DNA of 64,000 nt, from the NCBI GenBank assembly GCA_902493385.1, contig CABUPO010000004.1, positions 62,001-126,000 of the forward strand, written 5' to 3'. Position numbers and translations under genes: made by a program. Below the pieces are notes generated by a model. That model was not told the DNA's origin and ran no database searches. It saw nothing but the letters and a program-made list of their open reading frames with translations. Positions 1 through 9,480 of the stretch are shown piece by piece. This stretch comes from an uncultured Lachnospiraceae bacterium (GTDB taxonomy: Bacteria > Bacillota > Clostridia > Lachnospirales > Lachnospiraceae). Each line of letters opens with the position of its first letter. The stretch's first letter is position 1.

Positions 1-383
1 GCATGCGCCGCGCAAAGGCCCTGTGCAATCTGTATGGATATTCCGAGAGATTCCTTTATATCCAGCTTTCCTTTATGCTCTATGTATTTTTTAAGTGTTA
101 TTCCTTCAACAAGCTCCATAACTATATAATGCAGTCCGTTTTCCTCGCCTACATCATATACCGCAACAATATTAGGGTGGGCAAGCCCTGCCACAGACTG
201 TGCTTCCGCCCTGAATTTTGTGACAAATTTAGTATCCGCACTGTATTCCTGCTTCAGCACCTTGATAGCAACAAAACGATTCAGGCGGTTGTCTCTTGCC
301 TTATATACATCCGCCATTCCGCCTGCTCCAACTTTTTCAATGATTTCATATCTGCCGCTTATATACATTCCGATTTTAATCAT
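1..383 (-). CDS. prkC: Ser/Thr protein kinase PrkC, N-terminal part (runs off the left edge)
   Basis: The first 127 codons of a Hanks-type Ser/Thr kinase are visible. The glycine-rich loop GAGGMADVY is at residues 19-27, the VAIK motif with ATP-binding Lys41 follows, and the helix-C Glu is near residue 60. The hinge region (VMELVEG) is also present; the catalytic loop and any PASTA domains lie outside the window. AGGAGA sits about 8 bases before the ATG at 383. The gene follows the PP2C phosphatase by 24 bases, the usual prpC-prkC pairing. In Firmicutes this membrane kinase senses muropeptides and phosphorylates wall and translation proteins; that role is inferred from the family. Family assignment is firm, full architecture unknown. 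Confidence 0.93.
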   Translation of the reverse strand, partial: MIKIGMYISGRYEIIEKVGAGGMADVYKARDNRLNRFVAIKVLKQEYSADTKFVTKFRAEAQSVAGLAHPNIVAVYDVGEENGLHYIVMELVEGITLKKYIEHKGKLDIKESLGISIQIAQGLCAAH

Positions 384-407
384 ATACTCTATCCTCTCCT
401 AAATGCT

Positions 408-1130
408 CTAAATCTCAACAAGCAATACAGTTATATTATCTCTTCCACCGGCTTCGTTAGCCCTGTTAAGTAATGTCATTCCAGCTTTTTTCAGGTCGTC
501 TCTGTTATCCTTTATTATGTATTCTATCTCGGCGTCCTCAAGCATATTCGTAAGTCCGTCCGAACACATCAAAATAATATCTCCGTCATTTATTTCTACA
601 TTAAAATAATCCGGCTGTATGTCATAACCTATTCCAAGAGCCCTCGTTATAATATTCTTATTAGGATGACTCCTTACGTTCTCTTTGGCAAGCTCGCCGG
701 ATTTTACCATCTCTTCTACAAGAGAATGATCTTCTGTTATCTGTTTAAGTGAATCACTCAATATATAAAGTCTTGAATCTCCTACATTTGCGATATTAAC
801 GGCTCCATCCATAACCGTCGCCATAACAAGAGTAGTTCCCATCCCCTGATAATCAGGATTATGCACAGCCGCGTCCTGAATACGGTTATGCGCACAAAAT
901 ACAGCTTCATTCATTATGCTTACAGGCGTTCTGAGCGCACTCTCATTCACAGACTCAACCACCGTATCAACGCAGAGTCTTGACGCTGTATCTCCGGCTT
1001 TGTGTCCGCCCATTCCGTCTGCAACTATGAATAGATTGGGAAATACCCCTACCGCTTCCCCATTACAATATACACAGTCCTGATTAACTGTTCTTTTTAA
1101 CCCAATATCAGTTATAGAGAATGATTTCAT
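408..1130 (-). CDS. prpC: PP2C-type Ser/Thr phosphatase (Stp/PrpC)
   Basis: This 240-residue metal-dependent PP2C phosphatase reverses phosphorylation by the downstream kinase PrkC. Visible motifs are GLKRTVNQD near the N-terminus, the metal-binding DGMGG, GDSRLY, CSDGL and the C-terminal GGRDNITV. The reading frame is open further upstream to 1250, into rlmN, but the ATG at 1130 has GGAGGG just before it and begins with the family-typical MKSFSITDIG, so that start was chosen. It lies 25 bases after rlmN and 24 bases before prkC in the same operon. Length is normal for stand-alone bacterial PP2C. Confidence 0.95.
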   Translation of the reverse strand: MKSFSITDIGLKRTVNQDCVYCNGEAVGVFPNLFIVADGMGGHKAGDTASRLCVDTVVESVNESALRTPVSIMNEAVFCAHNRIQDAAVHNPDYQGMGTTLVMATVMDGAVNIANVGDSRLYILSDSLKQITEDHSLVEEMVKSGELAKENVRSHPNKNIITRALGIGYDIQPDYFNVEINDGDIILMCSDGLTNMLEDAEIEYIIKDNRDDLKKAGMTLLNRANEAGGRDNITVLLVEI

Positions 1131-1155
1131 CAAACCCTCCGTCCCATATATAGTA

Positions 1156-2205
1156 TTAAAAATACCTTTTATTATGCTCGGCATATTGCCTTCTAAGCTG
1201 TCCGCAGGCCGCTTCAATATCGCTGCCCATTCCTTTTCTAATTGTAACATTTATTCTATTTTTTTCAAGGTATTTTTCAAAATCATGTATCACATCTGAT
1301 CCGGCGCGCCTGTATTTACGCTCTTTTACCGCGTTTACAGGAATGAGATTAATATGGCACAGCATGCCCTTAGCATATGCGGCAAGCTCTTTTGCACACT
1401 CTGTGCTGTCATTAACTCCTTCTATCATTGCATACTCAAATGTAACTCTTCTTCCTGTTTTTTCTATAAAATACTGGCAGGCCCTTTTTATCTCATCCAT
1501 GCTGTAACGGTTCGCTACCGGCATTATACTTTTTCTTATCTCATCGTTCGGGGCGTGAAGCGAAACCGCAAGCGTAATCTGCATATTCTCATCTGCAAAA
1601 TCATATATTCTGTCTACAAGCCCACATGTAGAAACTGTTATATTTCTTTGGCTTATATTAAGACCGTTTTCATCTGTTATCATATGAAGAAATTTTATTA
1701 ATTCGTCGTAATTATCAAAAGGCTCCCCGATTCCCATTATAACAATATTATCAACTCTTCTTCCCATATCCTTTTGTATAAGATATATCTGTGCAAGCAT
1801 CTCGGAAGCTTTAAGGCTTTTTTCAAGTCCGAGAATCGTTGAAGCGCAGAAACGGCATCCCATACGGCACCCTGCCTGCGACGATATACACACGCTCATA
1901 CCGTAGGAATACTGCATCGCAACGCTTTCAATAATGCTGCCCGACGATGTTTCCATAAGATATTTAACCGTTCCGTCTTTTTTTGAAACAAGCTTATCCT
2001 TAATGCTCATTGGATATATTATATGGGATACGGCCAGCTTTTCTTTAAGATTCTTAGAAATATTAGTCATTTCAGAAAAATCAGAGGCAAGCTTTTTATG
2101 AATCCACTCATAAAGCTGCGCTGCCCTGAAAGCTTTTTCGCCGTACGAAAGCATAAGCTTTATAAGCTCCTCTTTATTATACTGCATCAAATCGGTCTTG
2201 TTCAT
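1156..2205 (-). CDS. rlmN: 23S rRNA (adenine-2503-C2)/tRNA methyltransferase RlmN
   Basis: This 349-residue radical-SAM enzyme methylates C2 of A2503 in 23S rRNA and, in the family, A37 of some tRNAs. The 4Fe-4S site CRMGCRFC uses Cys113, Cys117 and Cys120. The near-C-terminal ACGQL supplies Cys334, the Cys that forms the methyl-Cys intermediate. The SAM-binding GIGEPFDNY is also present. It follows rsmB by 12 bases, so two rRNA methyltransferases are adjacent. RlmN rather than Cfr is supported by housekeeping context and by being the only such gene here. Confidence 0.96.
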   Translation of the reverse strand: MNKTDLMQYNKEELIKLMLSYGEKAFRAAQLYEWIHKKLASDFSEMTNISKNLKEKLAVSHIIYPMSIKDKLVSKKDGTVKYLMETSSGSIIESVAMQYSYGMSVCISSQAGCRMGCRFCASTILGLEKSLKASEMLAQIYLIQKDMGRRVDNIVIMGIGEPFDNYDELIKFLHMITDENGLNISQRNITVSTCGLVDRIYDFADENMQITLAVSLHAPNDEIRKSIMPVANRYSMDEIKRACQYFIEKTGRRVTFEYAMIEGVNDSTECAKELAAYAKGMLCHINLIPVNAVKERKYRRAGSDVIHDFEKYLEKNRINVTIRKGMGSDIEAACGQLRRQYAEHNKRYF

Positions 2206-2217
2206 ACAATAACCCCG

Positions 2218-3558
2218 CTAATCATTTTTCTTAAGTGCCGCAACAAAAAATCCGTCCGCTTCTATCCGGCCCGGAATAACCTTTATATATCCCTCTTCCT
2301 GTACATAATCCTTTAGCTTATCCGGAATATAAGCATTCAGGTTAATAAGTTCAAACTCCGGATGGGAGCATATAAAATCTCTTATATTATTCTCGTTTTC
2401 TCCTGCATTAATTGTGCATGTGGAATATATCATACAGCCTCCCGGTCTTACATATGAGGAAACCACGTCTGTTATTTTCTTCTGAATATCTGAAAGCTCT
2501 TTCATACCCTCTGCGGAGGCGCTGCATTTAATGTCAGGCTTTTTTGCAAGCACTCCAAGCCCGGAGCATGGCACGTCCGCAATTACAAAATCATATTTCC
2601 CCTGACATTCCTCATCAGCCTCGCATGCATCATGCACGCTCATTGTTATATCACTAATTCCTAATCTTTCTGCATTTTCTTTTATAAGCGAAACCTTATC
2701 ATACGAAATATCTCTTGCCTCGATATGTACAAGTCCTTTACACATGTCCGCAAGCTGCATTGACTTTCCTCCCGGAGCGGCGCATACGTCAATAACGTTT
2801 GCAGACTCCATGCCGCCAGTGATAAGCTCATGAATAATATGAGCCGGAATCATTGAGCTTTCATCCTGAACAACAAATTTACCTTCGGCATATCCCGGAA
2901 TCTGATGTATTTTTCCCGGCGAAATAAGCTTTAACGAATAATCAAATACCGTATCTCTGCTGTATTTGATTCCGCATTCGTCAAATATCTGGCAGAGCTT
3001 ATCCCTGCCGCCCGACGCTTTGGTACACCTTATCGTAACATCCCGGTTATTAAGAAAATATTCCGCCATCTGAACATACGTATCATAACCAAGCTCGTCC
3101 ACATAATGCTTTTCAAGCCATTCAGGCATTGAATACTTTATACTGCTTTTCGGATACTCTATATCATGCATTGTTCTTACTGCATTTCTGAGCACGCCGT
3201 TTACATATCCGCGAAGCCCGCCATAGCCTTTTTTTACCGCAAGCTTGACAGCTTCATTTACGGCGGCGCTGTCAGGCACATGATTCATATATTTAAGCTG
3301 GTATATGGACATTCTAAGTATATTTCTAATATATGGCTTAAGCTTTTTTACAGGCGTCTTACTGTAACGCCCGATTATATAATCAAGTTCAATATATCTT
3401 TCTATAGTTCCTAATGACAATACTGAAATAAAGCTTCTGTCTCTTGCATCTGTATCTGATACGCTCAGATGTCTGTCAAGCGAAGCTTTATAAAAAATAT
3501 TTTTTTCAAGTACATCATAAATAATCTCTAAGGCAGTAAGCCGTATATCATTTTCCAT
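2218..3558 (-). CDS. rsmB: 16S rRNA (cytosine-967-C5)-methyltransferase RsmB
   Basis: This 446-residue enzyme makes m5C967 in 16S rRNA. The N-terminal about 140 residues form the NusB-like RNA-binding domain. The C-terminal part is a SAM-dependent methyltransferase with the SAM motif CAAPGGKS and the two catalytic cysteines in DVPCSGLG and YSTCTINAGENE. Length matches RsmB. It starts 4 bases downstream of yugP; the ribosome binding site is weak (AGGAACAGAG), suggesting translational coupling. Part of the priA-to-prkC housekeeping cluster. Confidence 0.95.
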   Translation of the reverse strand: MENDIRLTALEIIYDVLEKNIFYKASLDRHLSVSDTDARDRSFISVLSLGTIERYIELDYIIGRYSKTPVKKLKPYIRNILRMSIYQLKYMNHVPDSAAVNEAVKLAVKKGYGGLRGYVNGVLRNAVRTMHDIEYPKSSIKYSMPEWLEKHYVDELGYDTYVQMAEYFLNNRDVTIRCTKASGGRDKLCQIFDECGIKYSRDTVFDYSLKLISPGKIHQIPGYAEGKFVVQDESSMIPAHIIHELITGGMESANVIDVCAAPGGKSMQLADMCKGLVHIEARDISYDKVSLIKENAERLGISDITMSVHDACEADEECQGKYDFVIADVPCSGLGVLAKKPDIKCSASAEGMKELSDIQKKITDVVSSYVRPGGCMIYSTCTINAGENENNIRDFICSHPEFELINLNAYIPDKLKDYVQEEGYIKVIPGRIEADGFFVAALKKND

Positions 3559-3561
3559 ATA

Positions 3562-4302
3562 TTAATCTCTGTTCCTGTTGCCGAATAATAATACAAGTCT
3601 TAGCAGCTGTAATATTGCAGTCGCTGCTGAAGCTACATAAGTAAGGGCCGCTGCTGAAAGCACCTTTTTTCCCATGGCCGCTTCTTCCGTATACAGTATT
3701 CCATTGTCGCACAGAGCTGCAAGAGCTCTTCTCGACGCATTAAACTCTACCGGAAGGGTAACAAGCTGAAAAAGTACGGCAAGTGAAAAAAGTATTATTC
3801 CAAAATCAATAAGCCATGACGAACCTCCAAGTATAAGACCCGCTATAATAAAAAACCATGACGCCTGTGAGCCGAAGCTGGCTATAGGCACAAGCTTTGA
3901 CCTTAATATAAGCGGAACATAATTCTTACTATGCTGTATACAGTGTCCCACTTCATGAGCCGCTACTGAAATTGCTGCCACCGACGAACTGCCGTACACA
4001 CTGTCAGAAAGCCTCAAAACTTTCTTTGAAGGGTCGTAATGATCCGTAAGATTCCCCCTTACATGCTCAATACTGACATCGTTTATTCCATTCGCCCTAA
4101 GAAGCCTTTCCGCAACCATTACGCCCGTCATATGGCTTCTCGATTCTACTCTCTGGTATTTTGCATAAGTACTCTTTACTCTTGCGGAAGCAATAAGAGA
4201 AAGAATAACTCCGATAATAATGAGCATATATGTCGGGTCAAAATACATTCCATAACGACCAAATCCATACATACCCGAATAACCGTATAATAATACTGTC
4301 AT
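3562..4302 (-). CDS. yugP: YugP-type membrane zinc metallopeptidase
   Basis: This 246-residue predicted neutral zinc metallopeptidase belongs to the Peptidase_membr/YugP family. It has an N-terminal membrane helix (about residues 25-40), the zinc motif HEVGH at 116-120, and further hydrophobic segments in the second half, followed by NASRRAL-type residues. The frame could open at a TTG at 4320, overlapping fmt, but the ATG at 4302 has GGGAG about 8 bases upstream and starts at the typical position. YugP is often found beside fmt and rsmB in Firmicutes. The physiological substrate is not known. Confidence 0.9.
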   Translation of the reverse strand: MTVLLYGYSGMYGFGRYGMYFDPTYMLIIIGVILSLIASARVKSTYAKYQRVESRSHMTGVMVAERLLRANGINDVSIEHVRGNLTDHYDPSKKVLRLSDSVYGSSSVAAISVAAHEVGHCIQHSKNYVPLILRSKLVPIASFGSQASWFFIIAGLILGGSSWLIDFGIILFSLAVLFQLVTLPVEFNASRRALAALCDNGILYTEEAAMGKKVLSAAALTYVASAATAILQLLRLVLLFGNRNRD

Positions 4303-4316
4303 AATATCGTCTCCCT

Positions 4317-5249
4317 TCAATCTGAGCCTAATACTGTTCCTTTATCAATAATCGTACCGTTAATATAATCCGCCGTCTTCATCCTTTTTTTGCCTTCCGG
4401 CTGAAGCTCGGTTATTTTAAGGCTTCCTTTTCCGCAGGATACTGTTATTCCTGATGGCAATACTTCCTTTATCTCTCCCGGAACGCCTCCATGTTCATCC
4501 GTAAGAGCTTCTGCCTTCCATATCTTAAGAAGCTTTCCATGAATATAAGTATACGCACTCGGCCACGGATTTAAACCTCGTATAAGCCTTTCAATGCTCT
4601 CTGCATTCATGGAAAAATCTATCAATCCACGCTTTTTATCAATCATTCCTGCATAGGTTGATTCTCCCTCCTGCAATGTAACCGTATAATCACCTGATTC
4701 AATTCTGTCAACAGCTTCAATAATAAGCCTTCCACCGATATCCGACAGCTTTTCATGCATACTTCCGCCCGTATCTTCAGATGTAATGGCAACGCTCTCC
4801 TGCATTATTATTCCACCCGTATCAAGACCCTCGTCCATCATCATAATAGTGATGCCTGTTTCTTTATCTCCGTTAATAACCGCCTGCTGTATCGGAGACG
4901 CGCCCCTAAGACGTGGCAGAAGAGATGCATGTATATTGATACAGCCATATTTTGGAATATCAAGAATTTCTTTTGATAACAGCTGTCCGAACGCGGCAAC
5001 AACAACAAGCTCAGGCTCCTTACTCCTAAGCCACGCCGCGCTGTCCGCATCCTTTATCCTCACCGGCTGGTATACTTCCAGTCCAAGCCTTAACGCTTCT
5101 TCTTTTACAGGAGAAAAAGAAAGCTTTCCGCTTCTTCCCTTAGGCCTGTCAGGCTGCGTTACAACACCCGCTATATCATGGCCGCGCTCATACAAAGCCT
5201 TAAGCGCCGGTACCGAAAAATCCGGCGTTCCCATATATACTATACGCAT
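4317..5249 (-). CDS. fmt: Methionyl-tRNA formyltransferase
   Basis: This 310-residue enzyme transfers a formyl group from 10-formyl-THF to initiator Met-tRNA. The N-terminal Rossmann-like domain carries HASLLPRLRGASP, with the catalytic Asn/His region just before it. The C-terminal OB-fold-like domain contains NPWPSAYTY. The start has AGGAGGAATAATA before the ATG, and that ribosome binding site lies inside the end of def; def and fmt are 2 bases apart. This is the classic def-fmt pair, with the transferase and the enzyme that later removes the formyl group. Confidence 0.97.
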   Translation of the reverse strand: MRIVYMGTPDFSVPALKALYERGHDIAGVVTQPDRPKGRSGKLSFSPVKEEALRLGLEVYQPVRIKDADSAAWLRSKEPELVVVAAFGQLLSKEILDIPKYGCINIHASLLPRLRGASPIQQAVINGDKETGITIMMMDEGLDTGGIIMQESVAITSEDTGGSMHEKLSDIGGRLIIEAVDRIESGDYTVTLQEGESTYAGMIDKKRGLIDFSMNAESIERLIRGLNPWPSAYTYIHGKLLKIWKAEALTDEHGGVPGEIKEVLPSGITVSCGKGSLKITELQPEGKKRMKTADYINGTIIDKGTVLGSD

Positions 5250-5251
5250 TA

Positions 5252-5737
5252 TTATTCCTCCTGCTCTGCTTCGTTTACATCATATAATCTTCCTTTTACC
5301 AAATCAACATATATTTTTCCGTCAAGATGGTCTATCTCATGTGCAAATGCACGTGCAAGAAGCCCGTTTCCCGAGAGCTTTACAGGCTCCATATTCTCGT
5401 TAAGCGCTTCTACTTCAATATATTCAGGCCTCGTAACCTCTCCGACCTTGTCAGGCACTGAAAGGCACCCTTCCTGGCCGGTCTGCTCTCCTTCAGCCTT
5501 AACTATAACAGGATTAATAAGTATAATAGGATTATCAGCCTCTTCCGTAACATCTATAACAACAATACGTTTAAGGACTCCCACCTGAACTGCGGCAAGA
5601 CCAACGCCTCCCGCATCATACATCGTTTCAAGCATGTCCTCAATAAGCGTCTTTGTTTTTTCGTTCATTTCATTAACAGGCTTTGAAACCTTATTAAGGA
5701 TTTCATCTCCCATAACACGTATTTTTCTAACTGACAT
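5252..5737 (-). CDS. def: Peptide deformylase
   Basis: This 161-residue Fe/Zn hydrolase removes N-formyl from nascent proteins. The three family motifs are present: GVGLAAVQ at residues 44-51, EGCLSVP with metal-binding Cys91, and HEIDH at 133-137. Motif 1 has Val where Pro is most common, which the family tolerates. An ATG at 5752 is in frame, but the ATG at 5737 is preceded by GGAGGAATTAATA and starts with the typical MSVRKI, so it was chosen. It lies between priA and fmt in the same operon. Confidence 0.96.
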   Translation of the reverse strand: MSVRKIRVMGDEILNKVSKPVNEMNEKTKTLIEDMLETMYDAGGVGLAAVQVGVLKRIVVIDVTEEADNPIILINPVIVKAEGEQTGQEGCLSVPDKVGEVTRPEYIEVEALNENMEPVKLSGNGLLARAFAHEIDHLDGKIYVDLVKGRLYDVNEAEQEE

Positions 5738-5795
5738 TATTAATTCCTCCATTCATTATAGATAAATACTAAACTAATACGTATATTATGTCAAA

Positions 5796-8051
5796 TTACT
5801 GCATATCAAACTGCATTATATATTTTAAGCCCTGATACTCTTCTTTCGCTTTTTTAATTATTGTATCTCTGATACTCTCAAGCAGCAGTACGTCGCTGCT
5901 TTTCAAATGCATAAGGTATCTGTACATGTCGTTTGCTTTAGATACCGGATGCGGCGCGGGGCCTATTCTCACTATATTATCCTTCTGCCCGATTATCCCG
6001 TCAGCAGTAACCTGCGCCATATTAATAATTTCATATGCTGCTTCCTTAGTCTGCGCGGCCACAAACAAGGTCATAAGCTTAGCGGCAGGCGGATAATGCA
6101 TAAGCTTTCTGTATGCTATTTCCTGTGCGTAAAACTCTTTATAATTCTGTGCTCCCGCACTTTTTACTGCATAATGCTCCGGCTTATAAGTCTGAACCAC
6201 AACTTCTCCGGGATATTCTCCTCTTCCGGCTCTTCCAGCCGCCTGCACAAGAAGTTCAAACGTTCTTTCTGACGATTTGAAATCACTTACATGAAGAGTC
6301 ATGTCCGCCGCTATTATCCCGACAAGCGTAACCATTGGAAAATCATGTCCTTTTACTATCATCTGCGTTCCTATAAGTATATCGGCTTCATGATTTTTAA
6401 AAGCTTCAAGTATACGCATATGCCCTTCCTTTCCGGAAGTCGTATCTGAATCCATTCTTAATACTGAAGCATCCGGGAACTCTTTCTTTATCATTTCCTC
6501 AATTTTCTGAGTTCCCGTTCCAAATCCTCCTATATAAGGAGAACCACACTTAGGGCATGCTTTTACGACAGGTGTAGAATAGCCGCAGTAATGGCATACA
6601 AGCCTGTCCCCTCCCACGTATCTGTGAATCGTAAGCGTCACGTCGCAGTGAGGACACTTTATACTTTCCCCACAGCTTCTGCATGAAATAAATCCGGCAT
6701 ATCCGCGCCGGTTAATAAAAAGCATAATCTGCTCTTTGTTCTGAAGCCTGTTCGTTATCTTATCATGCAGAAGTCTGCTGAATACCGAATAATTCTTCTC
6801 GGCAAATTCTTTCCTCATATCCACTATGCAGACATGAGGCAGAGCTGCGTTTCCCACTCTTTCGTTAAGCTCATATTTTATAATCTTATCAGTCCCCGGA
6901 TAATCAGGCTCCGTTCTGTAATATGTCTCAACTGACGGCGTTGCGGAACCTAAAAGCAGCGCTGCATTATGAAGTCTTGCAAGCTCTTCTGCCGCCTCTC
7001 TTGCATGATACTTAGGCGGCATTTCACTTTTATAACTGTTTTCATGTTCCTCATCTATTATTATAAGTCCAAGTCGTTCAAATGGAACAAAAAGCGCCGA
7101 CCTTGGACCTACAATAATATCTATCTCGTTATTTTGCGCTCTTTCATACTGGTCATAGCGTTCTCCCTGAGACATTCTGGAATTAAGCACGGATACACGC
7201 CCGCCGAATCTTTCGTAAAACCGTTCGACTGTCTGGTAAGTAAGCGCAATTTCAGGAATAAGCATAATAACCTGCCTGCCGTCCTTAATCACAGCTTCAA
7301 TAACCGACATATACACTTCTGTCTTTCCGCTCCCGGTGACTCCGTGCAGAAGATAAATTCCTCCGTTATGCTTTTTATATCCTGATACAATTCCATCCAC
7401 TGCATTTTTCTGCTCGTCGTTAAGAATGACTTCCTTTTTATTCTGTCCGCTTATGATAACAGGATTTCTGTAAACCCTGTCTGCTTCTGTTCTTACTATT
7501 CCCTGAGACGCAAGACTGTTAATCGTTGAAACAGATATATTAAGATCATTTCTTGCTGTGCGGTAATCAATGCTTTTTTCCTCTATAAGCGCTTTAAGAA
7601 GCCTTACCCTGGCAGCCGCATTTTTCTTTGTCTCAAGCTCGGCAAGCGCTGTTTTTGCACGTTCTACATCTGTATTAAGAACAACGCGCCGATTCTTTAC
7701 TTCCTTTATTTTTCTCTTGACCGGCAGCACCGTTTTGATAGCTTCGTTTGCCGACACTCCGTAACGCTGCTTCATCCAGCCCGCAAGACGTAAAAGTATC
7801 TGCGGCGCCGTCACTGCTTTATCGGAAATGCCCGCGATACACTTTATTTTTGATTCGTCTATCACAGGCGCATCTGATATTCCTACTACGTAGCCGTTTA
7901 TCTTACGGTTGCCGGCTCCAAATGGTATTATGACCTGACTTCCAATTACTATACGTTCATCATAACCGTCCGGGATTCTGTACTGGTATGTCCTGTCCAG
8001 ACTCTCTACAGATATATCAACAATGACATCTGCATAAAGCTTTTTATACAT
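5796..8051 (-). CDS. priA: Primosomal protein N' (replication restart helicase PriA)
   Basis: This 751-residue superfamily-2 3'-5' DNA helicase reloads the replisome at stalled forks. It has an N-terminal 3'-DNA-binding region and Walker A GVTGSGKTEV at about residue 240. The DEEH box is in IIIDEEHENSY. Paired zinc-binding clusters read CRSC, CPHC, CHYC and CPKC, followed by the C-terminal helicase half with QAAGRAGR. Length fits PriA. GGAGGAA precedes the ATG. It sits 13 bases after murF and 58 bases before def. Confidence 0.96.
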   Translation of the reverse strand: MYKKLYADVIVDISVESLDRTYQYRIPDGYDERIVIGSQVIIPFGAGNRKINGYVVGISDAPVIDESKIKCIAGISDKAVTAPQILLRLAGWMKQRYGVSANEAIKTVLPVKRKIKEVKNRRVVLNTDVERAKTALAELETKKNAAARVRLLKALIEEKSIDYRTARNDLNISVSTINSLASQGIVRTEADRVYRNPVIISGQNKKEVILNDEQKNAVDGIVSGYKKHNGGIYLLHGVTGSGKTEVYMSVIEAVIKDGRQVIMLIPEIALTYQTVERFYERFGGRVSVLNSRMSQGERYDQYERAQNNEIDIIVGPRSALFVPFERLGLIIIDEEHENSYKSEMPPKYHAREAAEELARLHNAALLLGSATPSVETYYRTEPDYPGTDKIIKYELNERVGNAALPHVCIVDMRKEFAEKNYSVFSRLLHDKITNRLQNKEQIMLFINRRGYAGFISCRSCGESIKCPHCDVTLTIHRYVGGDRLVCHYCGYSTPVVKACPKCGSPYIGGFGTGTQKIEEMIKKEFPDASVLRMDSDTTSGKEGHMRILEAFKNHEADILIGTQMIVKGHDFPMVTLVGIIAADMTLHVSDFKSSERTFELLVQAAGRAGRGEYPGEVVVQTYKPEHYAVKSAGAQNYKEFYAQEIAYRKLMHYPPAAKLMTLFVAAQTKEAAYEIINMAQVTADGIIGQKDNIVRIGPAPHPVSKANDMYRYLMHLKSSDVLLLESIRDTIIKKAKEEYQGLKYIMQFDMQ

Positions 8052-8064
8052 AAATTCCTCCCGT

Positions 8065-9480
8065 TTATTTAAGCGCGTTTACTATCTCATCCATTTTCAT
8101 GCCACGCGACCCTTTAATAAGAACCGCGTCGCCCGGATTAAGATTTATCTTCAGATATTTTGTAATATCTTCTCTGCTGTCAAATGAAATTACACAAATT
8201 CCATCTAAGCCTCCGGCTGCGTCTGCTATATGCTTTGCAACTTCTCCATACGTAATAAGAACGTCCGTATGTCTTCCATCTGCGTATGCTTTGGCAATAT
8301 AAGACCCAAGCTCAGAATGAAGAGCCTCGGACACATCGCCAAGCTCAAGTATATCTGCCAGAACCGCAATACGTTTTCCGTCACATTTTCTGTCCCAAAG
8401 GACATTAAGCGCGCTCTTTACAGAATCAGGACTGGAATTGTATGTATCGTCAATAATCACAGCCCCATTAATATTATACGTCTGCCCGCGCATCGCCATA
8501 GGCGTATACTCCGAAAGCTTTTCTGCCGCTTTATTCAAATCTACTCCATAATAACTAGCAATGCAGAGCGCGGCGCATGCATTGTGGACATTATGTATTC
8601 CAGGAACAGAAAGATTAACGTGTATGCTGTTCTTATTATTAATATCTACATCAAATGAAGTTTTCTCTCCGTCGTTGTCAATATTATATGCGCGCACATC
8701 GCAGCAGGGCGCGCTGCCATAAAAGACAATTCTATCTGTTTTTGAAATATACGGCGAATCAGCCGTCACATTTTTGAGCATATCGTCATTTCCGCACAGA
8801 TATAAAACCCCTTTGTTCTCAAATCCATGAGTAATGCAAAGCTTTTCTCTGCATATATTCTCACGGCTTCCAAGATTGGCAATGTGAGACACACCTATAT
8901 TGGTTACTACAGCCGTATTTGGCGCAGCTATATGTGTCAGCCTGTCCATTTCACCTTTTTCACTTATTCCCATCTCAATTACGGCAATTTCAGTATCCTT
9001 ATTTATCTCAAACATCATAAGGGCAACGCCAAGCTGGCTGTTGCGGTTTCCGATTGTCTTAACAACATTTTTTCCGGCAGACAGCGCGCATGCTATCATC
9101 TCCTTTGTAGTCGTCTTTCCGACGCTGCCGCTCACCCCTATGACTGGAATATCATACCTTCTTCTGTACCATGCCGCCACTTTTTGAAATGCTTTTAACG
9201 TATCGGAGGTTTTTATGAAATAACATCCCTCCGGTATGTCCTTATAGTCCACATCTTCAGATATCAATATGCAGCAGGCGCCCTGTGCGGCTGCCTGCTG
9301 AATGTACTTATGTCCGTCGGTACGCTCGCCTTTTACACATACAAATAATGTTCCTTCAGTAACTTCTTTTGAATTAGACGTTACATTACAGACAAATACC
9401 TCGCAGGTCTTTTTTTCATTTCCGAAATATATCTCGCCTCCGCAGGCGTTACATATATCTCTTACACTTATTTTATCCAT
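8065..9480 (-). CDS. murF: UDP-MurNAc-tripeptide--D-Ala-D-Ala ligase
   Basis: This 471-residue Mur ligase adds D-Ala-D-Ala to UDP-MurNAc-tripeptide, the last cytoplasmic step in making the peptidoglycan pentapeptide. The central ATP site GVSGSVGKTTTKEM is near residue 110, and the C-terminal domain ends in the SRGMKMD-type segment. The ATG overlaps the end of murE by 8 bases, and its ribosome binding site GGAGGATATA lies inside murE, pointing to translational coupling. MurF follows MurE in pathway and gene order. Confidence 0.96.
   Translation of the reverse strand: MDKISVRDICNACGGEIYFGNEKKTCEVFVCNVTSNSKEVTEGTLFVCVKGERTDGHKYIQQAAAQGACCILISEDVDYKDIPEGCYFIKTSDTLKAFQKVAAWYRRRYDIPVIGVSGSVGKTTTKEMIACALSAGKNVVKTIGNRNSQLGVALMMFEINKDTEIAVIEMGISEKGEMDRLTHIAAPNTAVVTNIGVSHIANLGSRENICREKLCITHGFENKGVLYLCGNDDMLKNVTADSPYISKTDRIVFYGSAPCCDVRAYNIDNDGEKTSFDVDINNKNSIHVNLSVPGIHNVHNACAALCIASYYGVDLNKAAEKLSEYTPMAMRGQTYNINGAVIIDDTYNSSPDSVKSALNVLWDRKCDGKRIAVLADILELGDVSEALHSELGSYIAKAYADGRHTDVLITYGEVAKHIADAAGGLDGICVISFDSREDITKYLKINLNPGDAVLIKGSRGMKMDEIVNALK

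Noticed and set aside
3..473. Plus-strand frame of 156 codons at the left edge
   Set aside because: It is antisense to the prkC kinase domain, whose motifs are clear on the minus strand.
4786..5403. Plus-strand frame of 205 codons opposite fmt and def
   Set aside because: It is antisense to two enzymes with intact catalytic motifs and has low-complexity composition.
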